Assembly: GCA_017477205.1 (NCBI GenBank) | Contig: JAFUXE010000023.1 | Span: 28,833 to 92,832, forward strand | DNA from: Alloprevotella sp. | Lineage (GTDB): Bacteria > Bacteroidota > Bacteroidia > Bacteroidales > Bacteroidaceae | Length of the DNA stretch: 64,000 bases | Direction of reading: 5' to 3' | Shown here: in pieces, positions 25,399 to 34,211 of the stretch | Numbering within the stretch: position 1 is the stretch's first letter | Layout: every line of letters begins with the position of its first letter | Translations under genes and position numbers: made by a program | Notes under the pieces: generated by a model | Seen by the model: the letters and a program-made list of their open reading frames with translations, nothing else | What the model was told of the DNA's origin: nothing | The model's database searches: none

Positions 25399-26349
25399 AT
25401 GGATTTCCTCAAACAGTTTCCCTATTTCAAAGGAAAGACGGTGCTTTACGTACACGGCTTCGGCAGCAGCGGACAGAGCAACACGCCGCGCCTGCTCGGG
25501 CAGATGATGCCCGAGGCTCAGGTTGTCGCCCCCGACCTCCCCGTGCACCCGGCGGAAGCCCTCGCGATGCTGAGGGACTGCTGCCGCGAGGTGCAGCCCG
25601 CCGTCATCGTGGGCACGTCGATGGGCGGCATGTATGCCGAGATGCTTTACGGCTACGACCGCGTCCTCGTGAACCCCGCCTTCAACCTCCACGAAACCTT
25701 GCGCACCAACGTGGGACTCGGCAAGGTGACTTTCTTCAATCCCCGTCGCGACGGCGTGCAGGAGTTCATGCTCACGAAGAGCCTCTTGGAGGAGTACAGG
25801 ACCGTCACGCAGCAGAATTTTTCCGGTGCAGAGTTGGAGGAGGAGCAGCGTCACGTATTCGGAATGTTCGGTACGCGCGACGAACTTGTCCATACGCTCC
25901 CTCTCTTCCGTCAGCACTACCGCCAGGCCTTATCTTTCGAGGGCGAACACCGCCTGAACGACAGCGTTCTGCTCCACAGCCTCATGCCCCTCCTCGGACG
26001 TATCGACCAACGACAAACGGGACGCGAACGCCCCGTTCTGTTCATTCATGAGTCTGCCTTGCGTCCGGCCCACGAAGCCCTGCATGCCGCTGAGCTTCTG
26101 GCGCAACGCTATGATGTATTCCTCGTCACGGCTCCGCAGGCACCTTCTCCCACGGCGGCCGTTCCCTTTTGGCGGCGCGTCGTCGGTACGGACAACCTGC
26201 GCCTTCTTCTCGGCGACTACCTCGTGGCCGCTCCCTTCCCCGACAGCGATGCGGAGCAGTTCCTCGGCACCTTCCTCGAGCTTGGTGCGCCCGAGTTTCG
26301 CACGTGGGAGAACGTTCTCGAATACTTCGATCTTCTCGGCGGTCAGTAG
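25399..26349 (+). CDS. YqiA-like alpha/beta hydrolase fused to a degenerate HAD nucleotidase-like domain
   Basis: 316 residues. Residues 1-190 are a YqiA/YcfP-type alpha/beta hydrolase: VLYVHGFGSSGQS (oxyanion region), nucleophile elbow VGTSMGGMYAE with Ser, and a late EGEHRLND supplying His. Residues about 215-316 resemble the C-terminal half of 5'(3')-deoxyribonucleotidases: RYDVFLVTAP, LLLGDYLVAAPF and FRTWENVLEYFDLL. The DxDxT catalytic aspartates of HAD enzymes are absent (VLFIHESAL instead), so this domain cannot be a normal phosphatase; it could be regulatory or a remnant. Cytoplasmic. The hydrolase part is seen clearly; the HAD relation is inferred. Confidence 0.72.
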   Translation: MDFLKQFPYFKGKTVLYVHGFGSSGQSNTPRLLGQMMPEAQVVAPDLPVHPAEALAMLRDCCREVQPAVIVGTSMGGMYAEMLYGYDRVLVNPAFNLHETLRTNVGLGKVTFFNPRRDGVQEFMLTKSLLEEYRTVTQQNFSGAELEEEQRHVFGMFGTRDELVHTLPLFRQHYRQALSFEGEHRLNDSVLLHSLMPLLGRIDQRQTGRERPVLFIHESALRPAHEALHAAELLAQRYDVFLVTAPQAPSPTAAVPFWRRVVGTDNLRLLLGDYLVAAPFPDSDAEQFLGTFLELGAPEFRTWENVLEYFDLLGGQ

Positions 26350-26359
26350 TAGGGTAGGG

Positions 26360-29158
26360 CTACTTCACGATTTTTTTGTTCCCGACAATATAAACGCCCT
26401 TGACCTGTCTGGAGTTCCGGAAACGCCGTCCTTGCAGGTCGAAGGACAACGAAGAGTTCGCCGCAGCCAGTGACGAGGTATTCCCGTATTGGCTTATGCC
26501 TTCCGTCACGACCTCTTCGAAGCGCCACGCGGCACCCTGCGGGCGTGCGGGCTGGTCGGCACCGCTGATGGTGGTGCCGCTGCTGACGATGCCGGGAAGC
26601 ACCGTGCCGTCCTGCATGACAGGATAGAAGTTGCGGCTTGACAGGCTGAGGGCAAAGTCATTGGTGGCCTCGTTGTATGTCACCGTTATGGTGTTGCGCG
26701 TCTTCGCCATGCGTACGGGCCAACCAATCTGCCCGCTTCCCTTTGTGCCGTTGCTGTAGATGAAGCGCTCCGACTTCACGTTTTGCAGACGCACGACCTG
26801 CGTGCCGTCGTTCTTGAGCTCCGTCGTGACAACCTTCCACAGTGCCAGTTCGCTGTCCTCGTCGTACGTCCAGCGCAGGTAAGTGTCCTCCTGGGTGTCG
26901 GCCAGGAAGAGGTTTTCGTAGCCCGCAACGCTGTTGCGGATGCGATAGGTCTTTCCTTCCTCAAGGATGAGCGAGGGCTTCACGACTACAGGCTCCGTGG
27001 TTCCTGCTGCTACCGTGCCCACAAAGGTCCACAGGCCGCCGTTTCCGGAGAGCGGTTCCGTCCAGAGGTTTGCGGCAAGCCCCTGTCCGGGCATGGAGGC
27101 GTTGACGTACCATCCGCTGAGCTTGTCGCTGCGCAGCGTGTAGTAATAGTAGTCGCCGTCCTGTCCGTAGCCGGCTTCGCCCAGCAGGAAGTTGTAGTTT
27201 TTCTTCGCGGCGTCATACTTCCAGCGTCCCGTGTTGCTCTGCGCCGTCGGCGTGGGGTTCAGCGAGCCCTCGGGCGCGGCTTTGCAGACCAGGGCGTAGT
27301 GGCCCGGTGCAGTGGGACTCTCCTCGAAAGTCCAGAACTGATAGTCGTAGTTGGAGTCGCCCTCCTGCGCCTGCGTGTTTGTCCAGATGACGTTCGCCGC
27401 AGCGCCTTTTCCGGAGTACGTGCTGACGAGGGGCGAGGATGCTGTGAGCAGTTCGATGCAGCGCCCCTGTCGGTCGGCGTCCGTGGCACGCGTCACGATG
27501 CGGTAGTACTCGCCGGCCTTCGGCATGACTTTCGGCGTTTCCGGCTCCGTGACGTTCAGGTCGTGGCGGCAATAGTTGAAGCCCAGGCGGTCCAGCAGGA
27601 GCGTGTCCGCCGTCACGCGGTTCACGAAGTCGTCGTAGTTCTTCGCGCTCTGCTGTGACCATCCGGCCTCGGCAATGGCGAAGAGGCGCGGCAGGGCGAG
27701 GTATTCCAGGTATGCCGTGTCCGCCACGTGTTCGCACCAGAAGGTGCCCTGCACGCCCGTGTAGTATTTCGTCAGCGACGTGTTTATGTCCGTCGGCACA
27801 GGCACGGTGTTGTAGGTCTTGCGCAGGTTGTCCGTACCGTCGCCCGCCGCGCTCGGCTCTCCCGGCAGCGTGCTCTGCTTGCGGTTGATGTAGTACGGTC
27901 CCCAGGGCGTATATATATTATTGAGTCCCAGCTGCGCAGCCTTCTTCGCGGCTGCGTCGGGTCCCGTCCAGCAATATACCGTCACGCCGCACTCCTTCAT
28001 GATGTCCGTGTCGGCGCCGCTGGCCGTGATGGCCTCGTTCCATACGCTCGTCTTCTTGCCCTTTGTCTTCAGGAAGTCGGACATCTCCTGGATGAAGTGG
28101 CTCTGCAGCTGGCGGTAGCTTGTCAGGCCCAGCGCCTTGTAGCTTGCCTGGCACTGGGCGTTGCTTTCCCACGCGCTCGTGGGGCATTCGTCGCCGCCGA
28201 TGTGTATCTGCTCATAGGGGAAGAGGTCGGAAAGTTCGTCCAGCACGTCCTTGCAGAACTGCACGGCCTGCGGGTTGCCCACGTTGAGCACGTCCGAGCT
28301 GATGCCGCCGCTGGTCCACACGCTGCGCGAGGCGTTCGGCGTGCAGCTGTACTCAGGGTACGCGCACAGCGCCGCAACGAAGTGCCCCGGCATGTCTATC
28401 TCCGGAATTATCTCCACGTGGCGTTCCTTCGCGTAAGCCACCACGTCGCGTATCTCGTCCTGCGTGTAGAAGTAGGGGCCGTACTGGCGGTTTGTCCAGT
28501 AGGGGCCGTACTTCATGTCCGTCACGTAGCAGTTGGGAGCTGTAGCGCCGATGGTCGTCAGCTTGGGGTATTTCTTTATCTCCACGCGCCATCCCTGGTC
28601 GTCCGTGAGGTGCCAGTGGAAGCGGTTGAGCTTGTAGCGCGCCATGAGGTCGATGAACTTCTTCACCTCCGTGGTGGAGAAGAAGTGGCGCGACACGTCG
28701 AGCATGAAGCCGCGATAGGTGAAGCGCGGCAGGTCGCGCAGCGTCACGTAGGGCAGTGTACCGTCGGGATTCAGTATCTTGCAGATGGTTTGGAATCCAT
28801 AGAAGAAGCCTGTCGCTGTGGAGGCTTTCAGGACGATGCCGTCAGCTTTCACTTCGAGGCGGTATTCCTCAGCACCGCATTCTGCCATGGGTTCCACCTT
28901 CAGCAAGGCGTCCTCGGCATCCGGGGTGACGGAGATGTTGCACGCAGCTTCTTCGCCGAAGTGCTGTGCGAAGCGTTCGGCTTCCACGCGGATGCTGTCC
29001 ACCATGCCGCCCAGTGAGATGCTGAAGCTTGCGGGAAGTGTCAGCGTACCCTTTGTCGGGCGCGTCATGGAATAGGGTTTCGGGGTGAGGTTCACAACGT
29101 CCTGTGCCGTCAGGAACAGCGGCAGCAGAGCGAGCAGGAGGAGACAGGTTTTCTTCAT
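26360..29158 (-). CDS. Secreted beta-N-acetylhexosaminidase, GH20
   Basis: 932 residues. Signal peptide MKKTCLLLLALLPLFLTAQ; GH20b domain about 20-145; catalytic barrel about 148-490 with FHWHLTDDQGW, IPEIDMPGH and HIGGDECPTSAW, in which Asp323 and Glu324 are the catalytic pair. It should release terminal GlcNAc or GalNAc from glycans by substrate-assisted catalysis. The later region holds beta-rich domains around 550-900, possibly carbohydrate binding. The tail FDLQGRRFRNSRQVKGVYIV suggests type IX-like export. It fits the NahK-like kinase and GH2 enzymes of the window in amino-sugar and galactoside use. Convergent with the hydrolase gene upstream. Confidence 0.93.
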   Translation of the reverse strand: MKKTCLLLLALLPLFLTAQDVVNLTPKPYSMTRPTKGTLTLPASFSISLGGMVDSIRVEAERFAQHFGEEAACNISVTPDAEDALLKVEPMAECGAEEYRLEVKADGIVLKASTATGFFYGFQTICKILNPDGTLPYVTLRDLPRFTYRGFMLDVSRHFFSTTEVKKFIDLMARYKLNRFHWHLTDDQGWRVEIKKYPKLTTIGATAPNCYVTDMKYGPYWTNRQYGPYFYTQDEIRDVVAYAKERHVEIIPEIDMPGHFVAALCAYPEYSCTPNASRSVWTSGGISSDVLNVGNPQAVQFCKDVLDELSDLFPYEQIHIGGDECPTSAWESNAQCQASYKALGLTSYRQLQSHFIQEMSDFLKTKGKKTSVWNEAITASGADTDIMKECGVTVYCWTGPDAAAKKAAQLGLNNIYTPWGPYYINRKQSTLPGEPSAAGDGTDNLRKTYNTVPVPTDINTSLTKYYTGVQGTFWCEHVADTAYLEYLALPRLFAIAEAGWSQQSAKNYDDFVNRVTADTLLLDRLGFNYCRHDLNVTEPETPKVMPKAGEYYRIVTRATDADRQGRCIELLTASSPLVSTYSGKGAAANVIWTNTQAQEGDSNYDYQFWTFEESPTAPGHYALVCKAAPEGSLNPTPTAQSNTGRWKYDAAKKNYNFLLGEAGYGQDGDYYYYTLRSDKLSGWYVNASMPGQGLAANLWTEPLSGNGGLWTFVGTVAAGTTEPVVVKPSLILEEGKTYRIRNSVAGYENLFLADTQEDTYLRWTYDEDSELALWKVVTTELKNDGTQVVRLQNVKSERFIYSNGTKGSGQIGWPVRMAKTRNTITVTYNEATNDFALSLSSRNFYPVMQDGTVLPGIVSSGTTISGADQPARPQGAAWRFEEVVTEGISQYGNTSSLAAANSSLSFDLQGRRFRNSRQVKGVYIVGNKKIVK

Positions 29159-29203
29159 GATGTTGAGTCGTTAGAAGGGATTTGTTTGTTTGTAATCGTG
29201 GAG

Positions 29204-29211
29204 CAAAGATA
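29204..29211 (-). promoter_or_regulatory. -7 box of the GH20 gene
   Basis: On the minus strand TATCTTTG (29204-29211) fits TAnnTTTG, 45 bases before the GH20 start. No strong TTTG partner is evident at 19-20 bases. The divergent gene at 29283 has only a weaker TATCTTCG-like box. Confidence 0.5.
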
Positions 29212-29282
29212 GGATTTATTTTCCCAATGTTGGCATTTTTTTTCAATTATACTATCTTCGCGGCCTAAAAACATAGATTCAG

Positions 29283-30416
29283 ATGTCTATCGAAATCAAG
29301 AAAGTGACGACGAAGCGCGAGTTGAAAACCTTCATCCGCTTCAACTATGAGTTTTACAAGGACAACCCTTACAGCGTCCCCGACCTTTATGAGGATATGC
29401 TCGGCACCTTCTCGCAGGAGAAGAATCCGGCGTTCGAGTTTTGCGAGGCAGACTACTTCCTGGCCTACAAGGAAGGCCGCCTTGTGGGGCGCGTGGCTGC
29501 CATCATCAACCGTCGTGCAAACGAGACGTGGGACAAGCATGCGGTGCGCTTTGGCTGGATAGACTTCGAGGACGACCTTGAAATCTCCCGTGCACTCATT
29601 GACACCGTGAAGGCTTGGGGAAAGGAGCGCGGCATGACGCAGCTGGAAGGGCCGCTGGGCTTCACGGACATGGATGCCGAGGGAATGCTCATCGAGGGCT
29701 TCGAGGAACTTTCCACGATGGCCACCATCTACAACCACCCCTACTATCCCCGCCACATGGAGCAGCTGGGGCTGGAGAAAGCCGCCGACTGGGTGGAGCG
29801 CAAGATATACATCCCGGAGGAGATTCCCGAGAAGCACCAGCGCATCTCCCGCATCGTGGCAGAGAAGTACGGTTTGCACGTACGCAAGCTCCGCTCGCGC
29901 AAGGAGGCGTTCCAGAACAATACCGCCCACCGCATCTTTGAACTCATCAACGAGGCTTACGCGCCGCTCTTCGGCTATTCCCGCATGACGGAGCACCAGA
30001 TTGACGACTACGTGAAGCAGTACATCCCCATCCTTGACCTCCGCATGGTGACGCTCGTGGAGGATGCCGAGGACAATATCGTGGCTGTCGGCATCTCCAT
30101 GCCCTCCATGAGCCGCGCCCTCCAGAAGGCACACGGGCGGATATTTCCCTTCGGGTGGTGGCACCTGCTGAAAGCCCTGAAGTGGAAGCGCGACGAGATG
30201 CTCGACCTCCTGCTCATCGGCGTACACCCCGACTATCAGAGCAAAGGCGTCAATGCCCTCATCTTTGCCGACCTCATTCCCGTCTATAACCAGATGGGCT
30301 TCAAGTATGCCGAATCGAATCCCGAACTTGAAATCAACGAGAATGTGCAAAAGCAGTGGCAGTATTTCGAGGTAAAGCAGCACAAGCGCCGCCGTTGCTT
30401 CAAGGCTGACATCTGA
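29283..30416 (+). CDS. GNAT-fold N-acyltransferase-like protein
   Basis: 377 residues, no signal peptide or membrane segment. The start region MSIEIKKVTTKRELKTFIRF, YFLAYKEGRLVGRVAAIIN and the C-terminal LLLIGVHPDYQSKGVNALIF (acyl-CoA-binding loop) indicate the GNAT superfamily. FGWIDFEDDLEISRALID and GPLGFTDMDAEGMLIEGFEE belong to a large Bacteroidetes-conserved subgroup of about 375 residues. The acceptor substrate is not known; lipid or sphingolipid acylation has been considered for relatives but cannot be shown here. Monocistronic, with a bidirectional terminator behind it. Confidence 0.8.
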   Translation: MSIEIKKVTTKRELKTFIRFNYEFYKDNPYSVPDLYEDMLGTFSQEKNPAFEFCEADYFLAYKEGRLVGRVAAIINRRANETWDKHAVRFGWIDFEDDLEISRALIDTVKAWGKERGMTQLEGPLGFTDMDAEGMLIEGFEELSTMATIYNHPYYPRHMEQLGLEKAADWVERKIYIPEEIPEKHQRISRIVAEKYGLHVRKLRSRKEAFQNNTAHRIFELINEAYAPLFGYSRMTEHQIDDYVKQYIPILDLRMVTLVEDAEDNIVAVGISMPSMSRALQKAHGRIFPFGWWHLLKALKWKRDEMLDLLLIGVHPDYQSKGVNALIFADLIPVYNQMGFKYAESNPELEINENVQKQWQYFEVKQHKRRRCFKADI

Positions 30417-30430
30417 GATAAATAATAAAT

Positions 30431-30470
30431 AAAGGCCCGATACTCGCAGTTCAGAGTATCGGGCCTTTAC
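30431..30470. terminator. Bidirectional terminator between the GNAT and BACON genes
   Basis: AAAGGCCCGATACTC and GAGTATCGGGCCTTT form a perfect 15-base-pair stem around an 8-base loop. A-rich sequence precedes and T-rich follows, serving the convergent genes. Confidence 0.85.
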
Positions 30471-30507
30471 GTTTTCTAGGAGGGGAACCCTCGCCTTTGA
30501 AAGGAGC

Positions 30508-31194
30508 TTAGTTCTCGGTCCTTCCCTCCTGCGTGATGAGAATCTGGTTGGAGAAGCCTCCGCTGGTGAGCGTCAGCGTAGCCTTGCGCGGCTGCGTGGA
30601 GGCATTTTCCTTTATAGCGGGCTTGTAGGTGTGGGCTCCGGGCGCAAAGAGCGTGTCGGGAATCGTGATCCAGTCGGCATCGGACGTCAGCGTGGCTCCC
30701 GGCTCGTAGGTGACGAAGTTGAGGGGAACGCCCGTAGAGGTGGCAAGCAGAGTCAGGGAGAAGCGCACAGCCTCGGCATCGCTCATGCCCTCTGCGTCTT
30801 GTTTGCGTTCGGGCGCGGGGTACTGGATGTTGAGCCAGGGATACTGTGTCACCTTCATCGTGAGCGTGCTTTCGTAGGCACTCACCTCAATGACGCCTTG
30901 ACGGATGTTGCCCGTCGTGTTGGGCGTTGCCGTGACGACGATGGGTTTGCCGATTTGCAGGTAGCCGGAGGGAATCTCGAAGCTGGTGGGCGATACGGAG
31001 AACCAGTCGGCCGTGGAGCGTGCCGTCCAGGGGTCGGTGGAGACGAAGGTGATGGTGTCCGTTGCCTGGTCGGCAAAGAATGCCATGCCGCCCACCATCT
31101 GGGGGTAGAAGTACTGCTGGTGGAATTCGTCTTTGGATTCGTTGCAGGCCGTGAGCACCAGGGCCAGGGCCGCAAGGGGAAGAAACTTTTTCAT
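30508..31194 (-). CDS. Lipoprotein with BACON-like domains
   Basis: 228 residues. Lipoprotein signal MKKFLPLAALALVLTACNES with the lipobox LTAC at about residue 17, so it should be lipid-anchored, probably at the outer membrane. Two BACON-like Ig folds are indicated by WTARSTADWFSVSP and then SDADWITIPDTLFAPGAH, each followed by the typical end pattern TLTMKVTQ or SNQILITQEG. Such domains in Bacteroidetes are thought to bind carbohydrates or mucin, but often act as spacers. It lies 46 bases downstream of the LptD-like gene on the same strand, separated by an A/C-rich repeat leader. Confidence 0.78.
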   Translation of the reverse strand: MKKFLPLAALALVLTACNESKDEFHQQYFYPQMVGGMAFFADQATDTITFVSTDPWTARSTADWFSVSPTSFEIPSGYLQIGKPIVVTATPNTTGNIRQGVIEVSAYESTLTMKVTQYPWLNIQYPAPERKQDAEGMSDAEAVRFSLTLLATSTGVPLNFVTYEPGATLTSDADWITIPDTLFAPGAHTYKPAIKENASTQPRKATLTLTSGGFSNQILITQEGRTEN

Positions 31195-31198
31195 TATA

Positions 31199-31237
31199 TG
31201 GTTGTTTGGTTTTTAGGTTTTTAGGTTTTTAGGTTCT
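31199..31237. repeat. TTTTTAGG tandem repeat in the leader of the BACON gene
   Basis: Three to four copies of TTTTTAGG lie between two minus-strand genes, reading CCTAAAAACC in the mRNA sense just upstream of the lipoprotein start. The same repeat type lies in front of the lipoprotein gene at 56561-56914 and the SDR gene at 48986. Confidence 0.7.
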
Positions 31238-31240
31238 TCT

Positions 31241-34114
31241 TTAGTACCACTCTATGTTTGAGGAGTAGGAGCTGCGCTTGTCCCACTTGAGGGCATCCAT
31301 GAGCTCGTTCGCGCGGGCGCGGAAAGAGAAGTTGAAGGAGCTGTAGGGCTTCAGGACGACATTACACGACATTTCGAAGCAGTGCAGGTCGCGGGAGAGC
31401 GAGGCCGTCGTCATGGAAAGCTTGTGCATCTTGAAGTCGTAGCCCGTGTTGAAGGTGATGTTCCATCCTTCCGCGAGGCGTACGTATCCGTTGGCGTTCA
31501 GCGTCTGCGTGAAGCCGTAGGGGTAGCGCATGGACTTGACGTTAATGGGCTTCGAGCGGTCTTCAAACATCGTGATGCCATAGCTGACGGTCAGCGACCA
31601 GGGGATGGCGAAGCTGAGGTAGCCGTCGGCATCGGTCTTGGCCTTGATGGTCTTCGTGGCGCCGCGCTTTCGCGAAGCCCGCATGTCGGGGTCGATGTTG
31701 GCGTCCTCCACGTCGGTATCGTCGTCCTCCTCGTCCGTCTCGGTGTCCGCCTTGCTGCGTCCGCTGAATTTCTCGCGCAGCTTGTTGAGCGTGTTGTTGT
31801 CGAAGGTGTAGGAGATGTTGTGGCTCATGCCGTTGAAGCGTCCGAAGCGTCCGTAGCTCCATTCCGTGCGGTCGCCCACAACGACGTTGCCGCGCTGGTC
31901 GAACATGTAGGCATACGTAGCGAACACCGCCGCCAGCGAGAACGTGTAGCTTTTGGAGAGCTTCAGGCGCAGGCGTGTGGAGAGGTCGCTCCAGGGTCGC
32001 GTCTTTGCGGCGAGGTTGTAGGACAGCGAACCTGAGAGCTCGTCGATGAGGCTTATCTTCTTTTCGCCGGTGGAGTCCGCGTCGCTCTTCACCTTCATCT
32101 CCACGTTGTTGGAGAGGCTCATGGTCAGCAGTCCCTGCTTCGTCCCCGACGGGAAGCCGTAGAGGGCTCCCTGATAGGGGGAGTAGCGCACCTGTTCCAC
32201 GTTGCCGTAGGCGTCGGTCTTGTCGTAGGTGCGGTAGTAGCCGTAGAAGCTGGTCGTGAAGTCCGGGGCGTAGCTGAGGCTGACGTTGGGCTTCATGACA
32301 TGGCGCACGGCGATAATCTTGTCGCCGAAGACTTTCTTCCAGGGCTTGTAGAAGCCGTAGAGGGTCGTGTTTGCGGAAACGCCCATGCTCCAGTCGTAGA
32401 GGTTGTAGAAGCCGTAGGTCGTGTCCGCCACCTCGTGTTGCTCGCGCTCGTCCCAGCTGCGCATGATGCGATTGGTGTACATCATGTCGCGCAGCGAGAA
32501 GTTGGGCGATATGTTGATGTACTTGAAGAGCTGGAACGTGGCGTCGATGGGGATGCGGTGCTGTATGCCGTTGCGCCAGTCGCGGATGAGGCTCGAGTGG
32601 AGCAGCTGGTCCTCCTTCGTCGTGATGCTGTTCGACATGGAGCCCGTGTAGGACATGGAAATCTTCTCGTACCAGCGTTCCTTGCCCACCTGGCGCTTGC
32701 GGCGGAAGGGGTAGAAGCGGTTCAGGGACCACGTCATGTCCGGCAGGGTCATCGCGATGGTGGAGTCGCGCATGTTCTGCGTCAGGTTGACGCTGGCGCT
32801 GAGGTTCAGGCCGATGCCGGGGAAGGTGTGGGAGTAGGATACGGAGCTGGCGCGCGTGCTCTGCGTGTAGGAGAGCGGGTTGTACATGGACGTGAGGTTC
32901 TTGCGCTCGTAGTTCTCGGAGGCGAAGTTCACGCGTGCCGAGAACGTCGTGTTGCCGCCTGCGGAGGCGTCCTTCGTGTGCGTCCACTGCACCTTCAGGC
33001 TCTTCGTCACCATGTAGTCCGGCATGTTCTTTTCCCCCTCCACGGTGTTCAGGTAGCTGACGAAGAAGTTGCCCGTGTATTTGTAGCGTCGCTTGTAGTT
33101 CGTTTCCGCGCTGACGCCCCAGGAGCCTTTCGTGTAGAGCTCGCCCAGCACCTTGAGGTCCATCCTGTCGTTCATGGCGAAGTAGTAGCCGCCGTTGCGC
33201 AGGTAGAAGCCGCGCGCCGTCTCGTCGCCGTAGGTGGGCATGATGAATCCGCTGGAGTATTTCTTGTTGAAGGGGAAGAAGCCGTAGGGGATGGCCAGCG
33301 GCAGGGGCACGTCGAGCACGTAGAGCTGTGCGGGGCCGAAGACGGTCTCCTTTCCCGGGTTCACCTTGGCCCGCGAGAGCTTCAGGTAGAAGTGCGGATG
33401 CTCCGCGTCGCAGGTCGTGTAGGTGGAGGTGCCCAGGTAGAGCGTGCCGTCGTCCGTGCGCTTCGCGCGCTGGCTTTGGATGAAGCCGTTGCCCTGCGTC
33501 GTGGAGACGTTGGAGATGAAGCCCTTCTTCGTCTTGAAGTTGAAGCTGATTTCCTCGCTGGTGTATTCGTCGCTGCCCTGCTTGAACAGGGGCACGTTCT
33601 CGGATGCCGCAGCGGTGGAGTCCGCCGCCAGGCTGTCCGCCGTCAGCGTGTCTATGGGCATGGCCGGCCGGGCGTGGACGATGCTTGAGTCGAGGTTCAT
33701 CGTGATGTACCCCGCGTCCAGCGTCATGTTCTGGTACTTCACGCCCGCCTTGCCGTAGAGGTATGCCCGCTTGTTCTCCGCGTCATAGACCATGGAGTCC
33801 GTCGCCGTGTAGGTCACGGGGTCCTCCAGGCCGTCGCGCTTCTTGCGCAGCGTGTCCTCGTGCAGGGCTATCGTGTCCGGCACGATGGGCGTCACGTCGC
33901 TCATGAAGAGGCTGTCCATCATGGCGCGCTGCGCGGAGTCCAGCGCCGCCGTCGGCAGGCTGTCCGTTCCCGTGCTGTCCGTCGGCAGCGTGTCCGCACT
34001 CGCCGCCCGCCCCCTTTCCCGCGGGGAAGGCACGCGGGCATCGTAGGCAGACAGCAGCGTCTGCACCACCAGGCCCAGGGTAAGTATGACGAACAGAGTT
34101 TTACGCATACGCAT
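31241..34114 (-). CDS. LptD-like outer-membrane LPS assembly protein
   Basis: 957 residues from MRMRKTLFVILTLGLVVQTL; an in-frame ATG at 34132 would add six residues. The N-terminal signal is followed by a disordered Asp/Ser-rich stretch and an OstA-like region, VTYTATDSMVYDAENKRAYLYGKAGVKYQNMTLDAGYITMN split over two strands. The C-terminal two-thirds is a beta-barrel with alternating aromatic strands, ending FRARANELMDALKWDKRSSY and a terminal aromatic residue. This is the usual Bacteroidetes LptD-like protein, which inserts lipopolysaccharide into the outer leaflet. A PSPRERGRAA insertion near residue 32 appears to derive from a palindromic repeat. Acidic DETDEEDDD stretch near 795-810. 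Confidence 0.85.
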   Translation of the reverse strand: MRMRKTLFVILTLGLVVQTLLSAYDARVPSPRERGRAASADTLPTDSTGTDSLPTAALDSAQRAMMDSLFMSDVTPIVPDTIALHEDTLRKKRDGLEDPVTYTATDSMVYDAENKRAYLYGKAGVKYQNMTLDAGYITMNLDSSIVHARPAMPIDTLTADSLAADSTAAASENVPLFKQGSDEYTSEEISFNFKTKKGFISNVSTTQGNGFIQSQRAKRTDDGTLYLGTSTYTTCDAEHPHFYLKLSRAKVNPGKETVFGPAQLYVLDVPLPLAIPYGFFPFNKKYSSGFIMPTYGDETARGFYLRNGGYYFAMNDRMDLKVLGELYTKGSWGVSAETNYKRRYKYTGNFFVSYLNTVEGEKNMPDYMVTKSLKVQWTHTKDASAGGNTTFSARVNFASENYERKNLTSMYNPLSYTQSTRASSVSYSHTFPGIGLNLSASVNLTQNMRDSTIAMTLPDMTWSLNRFYPFRRKRQVGKERWYEKISMSYTGSMSNSITTKEDQLLHSSLIRDWRNGIQHRIPIDATFQLFKYINISPNFSLRDMMYTNRIMRSWDEREQHEVADTTYGFYNLYDWSMGVSANTTLYGFYKPWKKVFGDKIIAVRHVMKPNVSLSYAPDFTTSFYGYYRTYDKTDAYGNVEQVRYSPYQGALYGFPSGTKQGLLTMSLSNNVEMKVKSDADSTGEKKISLIDELSGSLSYNLAAKTRPWSDLSTRLRLKLSKSYTFSLAAVFATYAYMFDQRGNVVVGDRTEWSYGRFGRFNGMSHNISYTFDNNTLNKLREKFSGRSKADTETDEEDDDTDVEDANIDPDMRASRKRGATKTIKAKTDADGYLSFAIPWSLTVSYGITMFEDRSKPINVKSMRYPYGFTQTLNANGYVRLAEGWNITFNTGYDFKMHKLSMTTASLSRDLHCFEMSCNVVLKPYSSFNFSFRARANELMDALKWDKRSSYSSNIEWY

Positions 34115-34211
34115 ACGCGCACAGTAAGGCATCTATACTATGCGGCGCGCAAAAATACAATCTTTTCCGGGAAATAGCCAAGTCCCCGCTACGCTTTAAG
34201 CATTTATAACG

